Shown here one piece after another: positions 1-8,913 of a stretch of 64,000 bases of DNA (the first letter of the stretch is position 1; each line of letters begins with the position of its first letter). The DNA comes from Thuidium tamariscinum (lineage: Eukaryota; Streptophyta; Bryopsida; Hypnales; Thuidiaceae), in contig OZ019759.1 of the NCBI GenBank assembly GCA_947034885.2, positions 870,501-934,500 of the forward strand, written 5' to 3'. The notes beneath the pieces are model-generated. The model was not told the origin of the DNA and did no database searches. It saw nothing but the letters and a program-made list of their open reading frames with translations. The position numbers were made by a program, and so were the translations under genes.

Positions 1-937
1 AGACACTAGACCGGTATGCCTTAGAAAACGTTCAAAGGCAACCTATTCTTAGCCGCCCCATCGATCAGAGGCAACGAGAGGAAACATCAACTCCGGCCGC
101 GAGAGTCTCCACGCTTTCACGGTCTGGGAGCCAAGTGACGAGGCCCGGTCAATCACGTTCAGAGCCGAAGAAACGAGACGCACCTTCTCGAGAAGGAGAA
201 TCAAGCAGGAAACGGAAGAAAAGTCTTTCGTCTGCTGTAGTAACAGGTGGTAGTTCTGGTTCGGCACTCACTACAACGCTGTCAGCCGGTCCAGCACCTA
301 CTCAGTCTGATAAAACAGACTTTGAGAAGTTCTCGGTCATCTAGAGAGAGTTCTGGAAAGAGCACAAAAATTGTTTTTTGTTCAACAGTGAGACAGTAGA
401 AGTTGACATCAAATAGTGCATTGTGGCAAAGCCAGAGTACGTCATTCGTACTCTTCAACGCGATATTGTGGATGCCGTAAAGAAGCAGCTAGTTCAATTG
501 ATAGATGCTAAGCAACGGCAGAAGGTTTGCCTCACCCCTGTTGGCCTTCAAGATAAGCTTCTCGAAGAGAGGCCGAAGACATGGGATGAAATTAAAGATG
601 GCAAATTCATGATAATAAACGGCCAACACAACATTATTGCCTCTCAGGAACTTCAGAAAAGTGGTTGTGGAGAGGCTCGAAAAATAGAACTGCAAACATG
701 GGATGCATATATCATGTGGTCGCTCGACGATAACAAACTGAGGAACATCTCGAAGTTCTACAACTGCACTAACCATTTGAACCACGCGCAGCCGACGTGG
801 GGTAACCAAATTATTAGTTGCAGAAGCATCTGGGTCACGTACGAGCGCCCCACTGACACCCACTCAGAGGGCGCCACAAGAAAAAACCAAGCCGTTTTTA
901 AGCTCGAGAAGTATACGGTAAGCTGAAGTCGACCCAT

Positions 938-956
938 TATCGTCGTGTCGACGATA
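938..956. repeat. palindrome family copy 1 (intronic)
   Basis: The sequence is TATCGTCGTGTCGACGATA: inverted 8-nt arms TATCGTCG and CGACGATA around TGT. It differs from the perfect 19-mer by one base next to the centre. Confidence 0.8.
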
Positions 957-1058
957 TCGATATGAATTCCACGTTTATTTGTGTTTGGTTCTGAGGATGT
1001 GATGTGGGGAGATTCAAACCTTGAGGTGTGGTTTCTATCTTTCTCATAATGTTCTGCC

Positions 1059-1077
1059 TATCATCGAGTCGATGATA
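1059..1077. repeat. palindrome family copy 2 (intronic)
   Basis: The sequence TATCATCGAGTCGATGATA is a perfect odd palindrome. Position 5 is A here and its partner is T; other copies have G-C or C-G at this pair. Confidence 0.85.
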
Positions 1078-2482
1078 GCGTGTTAGAATGTTAATTTTCG
1101 CTGACATTCTGTTTATTCTCTGTTCAATTAGAGTTTCACCGATGCCGTCATCGAGCGATTCAGGAACATTAATCCTGAAGGAGACGGCGCTTCGATTAAA
1201 GGTACAGCGGAGCTCAAAAACGAGATCCAAATAATTACCCTTCCGGACAACCTCTGGGCATTCTGGGAGAGTTTCTTGACGCAACACTCCGAGGGTGATT
1301 TGATTGATCCCATGACATGCGAGCCATACAAAGCCGGAAAGGGCTTTAAAATAAAGAGCATGTCCCTAAAGAGGGAGTTCTTTAAACACTGCGGCCATTT
1401 CACGGATGTTGACTTCGGTGCAAACGCGGTTCACCTCCTGGGATTAACTCCAGGACGCATAGCCTTGTACCCCAAGGTTTCGGTCTCTGCGACGAGAGTC
1501 CTCGTGCCCGACAACATGACCCACAAGGAGTGGGTTGAGCGGAGGAAGCGCAAGAAAGTTGTCCTCCAAGACTTGATGGCAATCAACCCGGATCTCAGTT
1601 TCTTTAACAGTGGTGGTGATGTTATTGACAAGACCTGGAAGGCCTGGAAAGCCAGACATCGCTTTACCTCGGCCTCCTGGGATTTTTTGCTCACGCAACC
1701 CTCTGTTGAGTACTTCAAGAGACGCCTGCGAAACGATGCTTGGTTGAAGAGAGCGAAGGATCTCGAGAAGGCATTTCCCGGGGTCCTGTATATATTTAAC
1801 AGGTTCATGAAGCTGAAGTATCAGCTACCAGAACTCACTGGAGGTGTACAGATTCGTGGGGTGGACTACTTAAAGAAGGCGCTGGTAACTAGCTCCAGTT
1901 ATCGGTACGATTCTCGGGATGTGAGGTTTGCCCTGGTGGACTTGAGAATCGCTCCACGGTCGAAGCCCACGGAGACGACCAGCGCCGTCGACAAAGTACT
2001 GAACTTTCTGTCGGCAAAACTGGAACCAAAGATCACCACCCCGAGCATCTGGCTTTTTGTCTTGCAGGGGCCGCAAGACACGAATGCCGTGACGGCATTC
2101 GCAGCATTGAAGCTGAGGAACTACGACTGCGTATTTTCCTCGTATAGACTAGCGCAGGCGGAGCTGCTCGACAATGTGACAAACCGTGGGGTAGCTCCAG
2201 ATGTGCCGCTCGTCTTCTGTTTTAAGAAGAATGACGAGTTTGCTTCATCATGCCGAAGCTTGGTGAAGTCATTGTACAGATGTCCCGTCCAGAACGTGTA
2301 CTTCTCCGAGTGGGCGAAGAACACTGAGGCGAAGTGGAGAATCGAGCCTTCCGAACTCCGTATGGAGTTCTATTTAGAAATGCTTCAGGCTTTTGCAGTG
2401 TCTGAAGAGAACGTCCTGGGCGTCTTCGCAGGAGCGAAGTTCATGCTTGCCGTAAAGGTACTATTTCCTAAACCATTATAGT

Positions 2483-2501
2483 TATCGTCGAGTCGACGAT
2501 A
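2483..2501. repeat. palindrome family copy 3 (intronic)
   Basis: The sequence TATCGTCGAGTCGACGATA is a perfect odd palindrome in intron 2. Confidence 0.85.
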
Positions 2502-2566
2502 CCTTCTCACGTATTCCCTTCTTTAGTTTAGGGCTACCAACACAGTCAAAAAGATACCAAATATTT

Positions 2567-2585
2567 TATCGTCGAGTCGACGATA
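2567..2585. repeat. palindrome family copy 4 (intronic)
   Basis: This is identical to copy 3 and lies 84 bp further on in the same intron; the flanking sequence is unrelated. Confidence 0.85.
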
Positions 2586-3002
2586 ACCTTGGCAGCATGT
2601 AATTTACTTCGTAGTATTGTTCTGGAATTAAATATAATTATCTCATTGTTGCAGATGTTCGGGGCGTATTACTATGGATTTGTTCATAGGTCTGAGGTGA
2701 AATCATATCAGGCAATTGCCCTTGTGGCCAAGAAGATGGATGATCGTGACTTCATGATGAGTAACTCACCATACTCCATGACGTACGTGAAGCCCAAAAC
2801 TCGTGAACCAGAGTTGGTGCACTCCAACTCCCCCCCTTCGTCTCCCATGACTCTAGTGTCGCCGGCAGATGAAATTCAACCAGACACTCGGGTGCGGGAG
2901 AATATCGGCCCCCACGTAACCGCAGATCCAGGGGTGCAAGGCATAGACGAATATGGAACAAACACGTTCCAGATTTACCTTTGGATGTCCAAGCCAGCAG
3001 CA

Positions 3003-3160
3003 GTCCCCGCACCCGCGGCGCCAGGCAATGTCCCCGCACCCGCTGCGCAAGGCAATGTCCCCGCACCCGCTGCGCAAGGCAATGTCTCTCGACCCGCTGC
3101 GGCAGGTGTTGCCTCCGTATCCGCTGCGCCGGGTACTGTCTCCCGACCCGCTGCTACGGA
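3003..3160 (+). repeat. 27-bp tandem repeat coding Pro/Ala-rich nonapeptides
   Basis: About six units of 27 bp encode VPAPAAQGN-like nonapeptides (VPAPAAPGN, VPAPAAQGN twice, then VSRPAAAGV and similar). Because the period is a multiple of three, copy-number change keeps the frame. It ends just before the in-frame TAG at 3195. Confidence 0.8.
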
Positions 3161-3236
3161 TCTAGAGTTGGTCGAAGTCCAGGCCGTCCAAGAGTAGTGT
3201 CCCCAATCCTCTTCTGAAGAAGAGAATGAAGATAAC

Positions 3237-3320
3237 AAAGGCGATGGGGAAGAAAGCGAGGGGGGAGAAGGCGATGGGGAAGAAAGCGAGGAGGGAGAAG
3301 GTGACGGGGGCGAAGACGAG
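3237..3320 (+). repeat. 30-bp acidic coding repeat
   Basis: Two near-identical 30-bp units, plus a partial third, encode GDGEESEGGE-like acidic decapeptides just after the in-frame TAG. The uninterrupted period in the original frame supports coding capacity past that stop. Confidence 0.7.
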
Positions 3321-3956
3321 GACATTGAGACCGATTTCGATTGGGAACGGCCGCAGGCAGAGCGGAGGACGAAGAAGAGGCAGGAGGACGATTCATTGGG
3401 CTTCGGTGGGGAGGAGGACGCGTTTAAGAATGACCCTCCCAATGAACACGAGGAGGCTTCCGGCGACGAGGTCGTAGTGATGCAAGAGAGGAGACTCCCC
3501 GTCGGTGAGGTCGACAACGATGGGAAACCCCTCTACTACGACTTCGGGGATGACGACGACCCGATGGACCATCCGCACGAATCCGATCACGACGACGAGG
3601 ACCGCGACGCCACCTTCAAGCAGGTTGAACTGAAACCAATCATCCTGCCTGGCGGAAAGACGATTAAGGTGGAGAAGGACTACTGGGCAAGGGAGGAAGA
3701 GGTGAGGGAGAAAAGGGTCGCCCGAGAGGAAGAGAGGAAGGCCAGGGACAAGGAGTTGGCTGAAACCAAACGAGAACTCATCGCGGTCACTCAGGAGTCC
3801 AATCAGTCCAAGCAAAAGCTTTCTACGCTGGAGCTTCAAGTGCAAAAACTGACGATGATGGTCACTCAACTGGGTCAGTCGTCCACCCTTCCGTCACCTG
3901 CCACATCCACCATTCCAATCCCTCCCAGAGTCCAGGAATTGGTATCAGGGCTTCCG

Positions 3957-3975
3957 CATCCTCGAGTCGAGGATA
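3957..3975. repeat. palindrome family copy 5 (coding)
   Basis: The sequence CATCCTCGAGTCGAGGATA has a 17-bp perfect palindromic core at 3958-3974 and lies inside the coding frame. It is read as H-P-R-V-E-D. Confidence 0.85.
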
Positions 3976-4124
3976 CTGCCGCAGTCGTCTCATTGGCAGA
4001 GACTGAGGTTGTGAAATGCACTCCGACATCTCAACTCCGGTCAAGAGCATCCTCGCCGGAACTCGCCTCGTTTGAGGTTGCCGTGCCTCAAACGCGAGGG
4101 CCTACTGAAGGGGAAGCTCGGGAT

Positions 4125-4143
4125 TATCGTCGACTCGACGATA
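4125..4143. repeat. palindrome family copy 6 (coding)
   Basis: The sequence TATCGTCGACTCGACGATA is perfect, with centre C instead of G. It is read in the same frame relative to the palindrome as copy 5, as Y-R-R-L-D-D. Confidence 0.85.
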
Positions 4144-4388
4144 TCCAAGAATCTCACGCGATAGAGCCCATTGCCTCAGCGCCTCCACCTTCCCAAATCA
4201 TTGAAGAAGTTCAGAGGACTGTGGAGACGTCTCCTGCGATCGAAGAGGAGGAGAGGTTGGACTACGGGGAGAACGACCCCGACGAGGAGGAACTCCAAGC
4301 TCGTGCGGTGGCGCTAGAGGAGCAATCTGCGCATCAAATAGCTGAACCCGCGCAGGTAGAACGACCGAATCCTTATGCTTTGGATTGA

Positions 4389-4709
4389 TTAAATATTCCT
4401 GGGATCATGTGGTTGACTTGTCAGAGTTAGTTCTGACTGGGTTTGAAATCTCATTGCGATTATTGCTGTTTGACAGGGGGGGGTCACCACTCCTTGAAGT
4501 CTTGGCGCTGATGGAGAACCCGTCCGCGGTGGGCAGAGTGTAGTAAATATTGTAGAGTAGTAATAGAATGTGCAGTTATGGCGGCCTGAACGTTTTGGAG
4601 ATGTACATTATACAACATGTAAATAAAAAGTTGCAAAATTTTCAATCCACATTAGTGAACGTGTCTAATTGCATTCCCTTGTCGATGTTTTTGGCTCAAC
4701 TCGATGTAG
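4389..4709. other. spacer between the methyltransferase-like and phosphatase-like frames
   Basis: AT-richer DNA with no convincing gene. It holds an acceptor-like TGTTTGACAG at about 4471-4480 followed by G-rich sequence that could be a short exon, but I could not fit it to either neighbour. Confidence 0.4.
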
Positions 4710-5703
4710 ATGTCAGCTTGCATCCCCCGCTACCTATGAAGCCAATTCCTAAGGGAAGGGTGCAATCGAGTAGCGAGGTGCAATGCGTCTCTCCACACTT
4801 TGGCTTTACCAGTCCTGCAGTTATTCAGGTAACTCCAATTCTTTGTTGTTTTTCTTTGATCAGGTAGTGTCGCAGGCAGGAGGAGAGATCGTGCGGAGGA
4901 TCGAGCGTCCGATCATGCCTCCGCCGAGGAGGAAGTGGCTGAACATTGTCTTCGACCTCAACGGTGTGCTGTGTCACTCATCGTCGGCGAAATTCGGCAG
5001 AGATTTCAAACACTACAAGGTCAAAGACAATGTTCTCAGCCATCGGTACCCGACCATCATCGGGTCCAAGGCCGTTTTCGCTAGGCCGAATGTCGACGAG
5101 TTTTTGAGACAAGTGTCCGAATTCGCGAATAAGGTCGTGGTATGGTCGTCCATGTATAAGTATAACGCGGAGGCCATCGTGGGACACTTGTTCACGAGGT
5201 GCAGGCCGCCCTTCAACGTCCTAGGACAGGAAAATTGCACGAAGATAGAGTACAGTCCTAGGAAGTTCTTCCACCGTGGTCCGAAAGAATTGAACATGAA
5301 AGTCCTGAAACACGGTCTGTTCAACACTATCGGTAATGCGGGGTTGTCGTTTTCCTCGGACGACACCTTGCTCATTGACGACTCTCCTGAAAAGAGTGTC
5401 TGCAATGAATCTGGGAACGCCATCTTCCTCCAGACGTGGAGCTACCTCGATCGGAGGGATGACGTCCTCATGGGACAGCTACTCCCGTGGCTCCGACGGC
5501 TGCATTCGGGGTGCAACCCCCATGGGGGGCTGCTTCAATATGTAGACGAAAATAGGATAGGCAATAACCCCCTCTCTCCCGACCATTTTCACCTCAGGGA
5601 AATCCTTGAGGTCATGAGGGAGTCGGCCGATTGCATGAACACTCGTTTTGAAGTGCCCATGGCGGGCATAACCGTCGAGAGACGTCGGCGTTGTAGGAAG
5701 TAG
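4710..5703 (+). CDS. FCP1/NIF-type HAD phosphatase-like protein
   Basis: Exons about 4710-4828 and 4864-5703. The second carries FDLNGVLC (4951-4974), a VVVWSSM strand (about 5137-5157) and LLIDDSPEK (5368-5394). These are the ordered signatures of the FCP1/SCP (NIF) branch of the HAD superfamily, which dephosphorylates serines in proteins such as the RNA polymerase II tail. The nucleophile Asp is kept, but the general-acid Asp of DxDx(T/V) is Asn (DLNGV), as in some plant FCP1-like proteins, so activity is uncertain. The ORF stays open 5' of the second exon, so the 35-nt intron is a proposal. The first exon may begin after a GATGTAG acceptor, and its start codon is unclear. The frame ends at TAG 5701-5703, with a TAA at 5755 if that TAG were read through. 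It lies downstream of and parallel to the methyltransferase-like gene and could be in the same transcription unit. Confidence 0.6.
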
Positions 5704-5943
5704 ATTTTTTTGATTGTAGAATTAGGCATCGAGGGAGTCCAGGCAAATGGTATCTAATTTTTGTATGTACGTTACATTTTTTGGTATATATATATATATA
5801 TATATATAAAGTATTTTTCATGAGATTCTGTCTCGTTTTCAAAGTATTGTGCTTCGTAAATCCTCACGGATACCGCGTTCCGCATGCATCTATGTACTCA
5901 TAGAACGGATTTCTTTGGATTTGGAACTATCTTTTTATTGCAG
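5704..5943 (+). other. spacer or intron with (TA)n microsatellite
   Basis: About 12 TA units lie at 5785-5808. The stretch ends in a good acceptor, TTTTTATTGCAG|GTTGG at 5943, suggesting that the next frame is a downstream exon. I could not find a donor in matching phase. Confidence 0.5.
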
Positions 5944-6218
5944 GTTGGAGCTTTCCCTTTCACGCCTGGCAGGGAGAAGCTCACGAAGAGCCTCCTCTCT
6001 GGTTCGGAGAAGCAGTCGTTGTACACCTCCGAATCTAGAGGTGGGAGCTGCGAAACAATTCCCGTGTCCAAACCGTACATGCTCTGTGAAGCCATGGATG
6101 CGGCGTCCGCCGCCATAGACTTTTCCAAGGGAAACATTGAAGACGGCGTCGTCGACAGTCCCCCGAGTCGCACGATAGGCAGGACTCCCATCTACTCGCC
6201 GTCGCCGTTGAAACGGAC

Positions 6219-6235
6219 ATCCTCGAGTCGGGGAA
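6219..6235. repeat. palindrome family copy 7 (degraded, coding)
   Basis: CATCCTCGAGTCGGGGA keeps the left arm, but the right arm is partly lost. It is read in a different frame from the other coding copies (S-S-S-R-G). Confidence 0.5.
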
Positions 6236-6311
6236 GGTCCTAGTCGCCGACTCCGCAGAAAGACAGAGCGACCAGCCGAAAGTTGGAACTCCCTGTCGAA
6301 GAGGCGGAAGT

Positions 6312-6332
6312 GCATCCTCGACTCGAGGATGC
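6312..6332. repeat. palindrome family copy 8 (coding)
   Basis: This is a 21-bp perfect odd palindrome with arms GCATCCTCGA and TCGAGGATGC around C. It is read as H-P-R-L-E-D. Confidence 0.85.
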
Positions 6333-6444
6333 TGTCCAGGCTCCCTGTCCAACGTCTACTAACACTACCGTCACAGTGAAGTCCATGAGTGCACCGAGGG
6401 AAGGGACCCAGATTGAACCTATCGCTTCCGAACAAACTGTCCGC

Positions 6445-6463
6445 CTTCCTCGAGTCGAGGATA
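6445..6463. repeat. palindrome family copy 9 (coding)
   Basis: CTTCCTCGAGTCGAGGATA has one arm mismatch in the outer part. It is read as L-P-R-V-E-D, again in the same frame. Confidence 0.8.
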
Positions 6464-6862
6464 ACCAAACACGATCCTCCAAGTCCACTGGAACGAGACG
6501 TCTGCCGGCGGCGGACAGTCTTTTCCGTCAGCGAATTGTTCGAGATCATCGACGCTCTTTGGAGGCAATGTCAGTTGGAGATACCTTTCCGTACATAGCC
6601 GGTGTGAAGGCCTCGTTGCCCAGGCCCCCACAGAGACCATCCAAATCTCTCTCCACTTCAAGAGGTCCTCAAAGAACCCTAAATCCATCAAAACGAAAAG
6701 CCTGTGAATGCCATAGTATGAGCGAGACCAAAACGTTGTACAGGGAAAGGGGGTCGCATTATTCCTCTCGACGCGAAGACATCTTAAGGGGTCTCGCAAA
6801 GCTAAGAGGCATAGAAGCAGGAACGGTAAATAATAGAGATGGCCTAGAAAGAGAAGGCAACT

Positions 6863-6884
6863 CTGAAAGCTAAATCGCTTTCAG
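6863..6884 (+). terminator. 8-bp stem-loop over the stop codon, followed by T-run
   Basis: CTGAAAGC and GCTTTCAG form a perfect 8-bp stem with loop TAAATC. The TAA stop is the start of the loop, and ATCTTTTTA follows. It may mark the mRNA 3' end or be chance. Confidence 0.35.
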
Positions 6885-7339
6885 ATCTTTTTACTATAAA
6901 TAGAAAGTTCTATGAGCTCGCGCGTCTTAGACTGAGAAGGTCCTTCCTTTGTGTGTAGTCAGGTCTAAAGCTTAGTATCCAAATGACATGAGAAAAAGGT
7001 GGAAGAAGTTGAGGGCTTCTTGACTGTACATTGACCTCGTTCAAGTCTTTCATTGGATTCGAAATCAATCATAGAATTTCACAATTCATGCACTTCAATA
7101 AAACTTGTTCAGAAAAGTTGTATGTTGCTTGTGTATGCGAATGCCCAAGGTAATTGATTCATTTCATTCCTTCGAAAATCAATGTTCTTTTTTGGCTTCA
7201 TTTATGACATCATCACATAGTGCAAACAACTATCTTTTATCTCTATAAGTCTCCCGAATTCTTTGAGGGACATCAAGTTCGCCTCTATTTATCGTTGGAT
7301 TCAACAACTTCTTCTTCAAGGGCAACTTCGTAGTTATTT
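6885..7339. other. intergenic stretch with a possible polyadenylation signal
   Basis: No gene seen. AATAAA at 7097-7102 on the + strand could serve the upstream frames. Confidence 0.4.
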
Positions 7340-8251
7340 TTGAAAGTCTCAAAATCACTGTTTTGTCTCATTTTAACGAATAAGGCCTTCCACGGAGGAG
7401 GAGAGAAGAAGATATTGAAGGGAGAGGAAATGGAAGAGGTCATGGATCGCTTCCAGTTTCTAAGTAGTCCTAGTATACGGAATATCATCTCCTCATTCCG
7501 CTCAAACAACCAAGGAGGGGTCATTGACAACATTATGACTATGAAGAAGGAATCGAAGTTTGAGTTCATACACGACAGTGTCTTCCCAGGCCAAGGCAAA
7601 GAGAAGGTTTATGTATTCAAAATGCTCACTGAAGGGCCTGGAAGTGGAGTGGACTTGGTAAGGCATATGCAACCTGAAGGTGATCTACAGAATGCGTGGA
7701 TGATGTTCGACTACGTGAAGCGCGTGAAGGACTGGACCACCATGGCATGCCACGTGTACGACTCTCAGTACAAGAAGGTCATGACGATTGTAGTGTGCGA
7801 TATGCAATCAGAAGATACAGAGATTCAAGTACAGTTCTGGAGGTCACTAAATGCTATAATGGAGAAACACGGAGTGACTAAGCTAAATTTTAAAGGATTT
7901 ATGGCAGATAGCGCAATGGCCAATTGGAATGCAGTTCGCATTGTGTATGGCAGTGGCTCCGCAAATGACATTATGAAGAATCGTGAGAGAACATGCCTAC
8001 TGCATTGGAGTAATTCTCTTCAGAAGCACACCCAGAAACACATCAAGCAAGGATTACAACATCAACACATTGCACTATGTAAACAGTACAAAGAATCCAA
8101 GACTTTGGATGAAGCAGAGGTGCACTATCTTACAATTCGGTCATGGCGGTTATCATCTGGAGCTACAACAGAAGACTCACTTCATCACTTCGAGCATTGG
8201 TTGGCATTTTGGCATTTTTGTTATTTACAGTGGGGAGGCTTCATGACAATG

Positions 8252-8913
8252 GTATGTGGATCTTATTTTGGTTTTCAAATTATACTTTGTATTCTTATTT
8301 AATTAGACAATTGTTCACTTCAATTATATAGAAGAGATGATTTTTTTTTACTTTTAATGTCTTTGTAATTAAAAATTTGAATACAAATAATTTCAAATTT
8401 TTTTGAAAGATAATTTATAGTAGAGAATTGGAAGATTTATTAAAGGAAGTAGTGTAGGGAATCAATGAGGTACTTGTTGCTTGCAACGGCTATAAGTATT
8501 TTTTTATAAATCTTACAATAAGGCATTCATGGAAGTGCTAATTGCTTGAAGTTTCAATCATTTAGTATTTTCACTGTACTATAAAATGATATTATATATC
8601 AAATCCGTCGGATCCGACGGATTCCCTAACCTAGTTAATTATAGAAAAATATAATGTTACGAGGGTCAAAATTGGGCTTAGGTTGAAGTACTAGTTGATG
8701 GTACTATGTTTCCAATTTTGTTTCTCCAGTGAGATATTTGGATTTTGCAATTTATATAAATAAATACTATTTGTTTCTTCTATGTGATTGTACTTTCCTA
8801 AGCCCTAAACCATACTGAAATTCTTAGAAGTATAGAGAGAAATTTCAAATATAATTTGTATAATAATAGTGAATTGTATTTTGATTCATGTCTACCTGTG
8901 GTTGGAATTGTAG
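8252..8913 (+). other. intron of the MULE/SWIM gene
   Basis: This is a 662-bp AT-rich GT-AG intron. It contains a 22-bp perfect palindrome at 8602-8623. Confidence 0.7.
8602..8623. repeat. 22-bp perfect palindrome in intron
   Basis: AATCCGTCGGA is followed by its exact reverse complement, with no spacer. It is GC-rich against its AT-rich surroundings and unrelated in sequence to the family at 938-6463. Confidence 0.8.

Larger units (their letters stand above)
918..1131 (+). other. intron 1 of the ParB/methyltransferase-like gene
   Basis: The donor is ACG|GTAAGC and the acceptor TTCAATTAG|AGT, both in phase 0. The intron is 214 bp and holds two members of the palindrome family, at 938-956 and 1059-1077. 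The first starts 20 nt after the donor. Confidence 0.75.
2458..2654 (+). other. intron 2 of the ParB/methyltransferase-like gene
   Basis: The donor is AAG|GTACTA and the acceptor TTGTTGCAG|ATG, both in phase 0. The intron is 197 bp. Like intron 1 it holds two palindrome copies, 2483-2501 and 2567-2585, the first starting 25 nt after the donor. Splicing here restores a methyltransferase-like motif. Confidence 0.75.
3..4388 (+). pseudogene. ParB-like / DNA-methyltransferase-like fusion gene, 5' partial, three in-frame UAG
   Basis: Segments 3-917, 1132-2457 and 2655-4388 join in phase 0 through GT-AG introns 918-1131 and 2458-2654, giving about 1,290 codons; the 5' end lies outside the window. 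In order: a Ser/Lys/Arg-rich N-terminus; a ParB/sulfiredoxin-like domain with INGQHN at 612-632; a beta-class amino-methyltransferase-like domain with VDLRIAP (about 1936-1956) where DPPY normally stands and a motif-I-like VFAGAK at about 2416-2433; a Pro/Ala repeat; an acidic repeat; and a Glu/Lys coiled coil near 3680-3860. The exon 2/3 junction restores the expected strand after motif I (LAVK then MFGAYYYGF), which supports the intron. TAG codons stand in frame at 342-344, 414-416 and 3195-3197; the true end is TGA 4386-4388. The first two could lie in an unrecognised intron (cAAATAG is a possible acceptor at 416), but the codons between them look protein-like. ParB-methyltransferase fusions are known from phages and plasmids. 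The degenerate catalytic motif suggests an inactive or divergent enzyme. Whether this is a host gene or part of a mobile element is unknown. Confidence 0.65.
5944..6873 (+). pseudogene. unrecognised Ser/Arg-rich frame with one in-frame UAG
   Basis: After the acceptor at 5943 the frame runs open for 309 codons to TAA 6871-6873, broken only by TAG at 6241-6243. The predicted protein is basic and rich in Ser, Pro and Arg (a SPSPLKRTSSSRGR stretch near 6201-6237) and holds three palindrome-derived segments, two of them giving H/L-P-R-V/L-E-D. I recognise no domain. It may be the C-terminal exon of the phosphatase-like gene, since no separate start is evident. Palindromes of the same family in this frame and in the methyltransferase-like gene tie the block together. 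Confidence 0.45.

Noticed and set aside
1-6900. Integrated giant-virus segment
   Set aside because: A ParB/methyltransferase fusion and a phosphatase could suggest a large DNA virus, but no capsid, packaging ATPase or polymerase is seen and the main gene is spliced.
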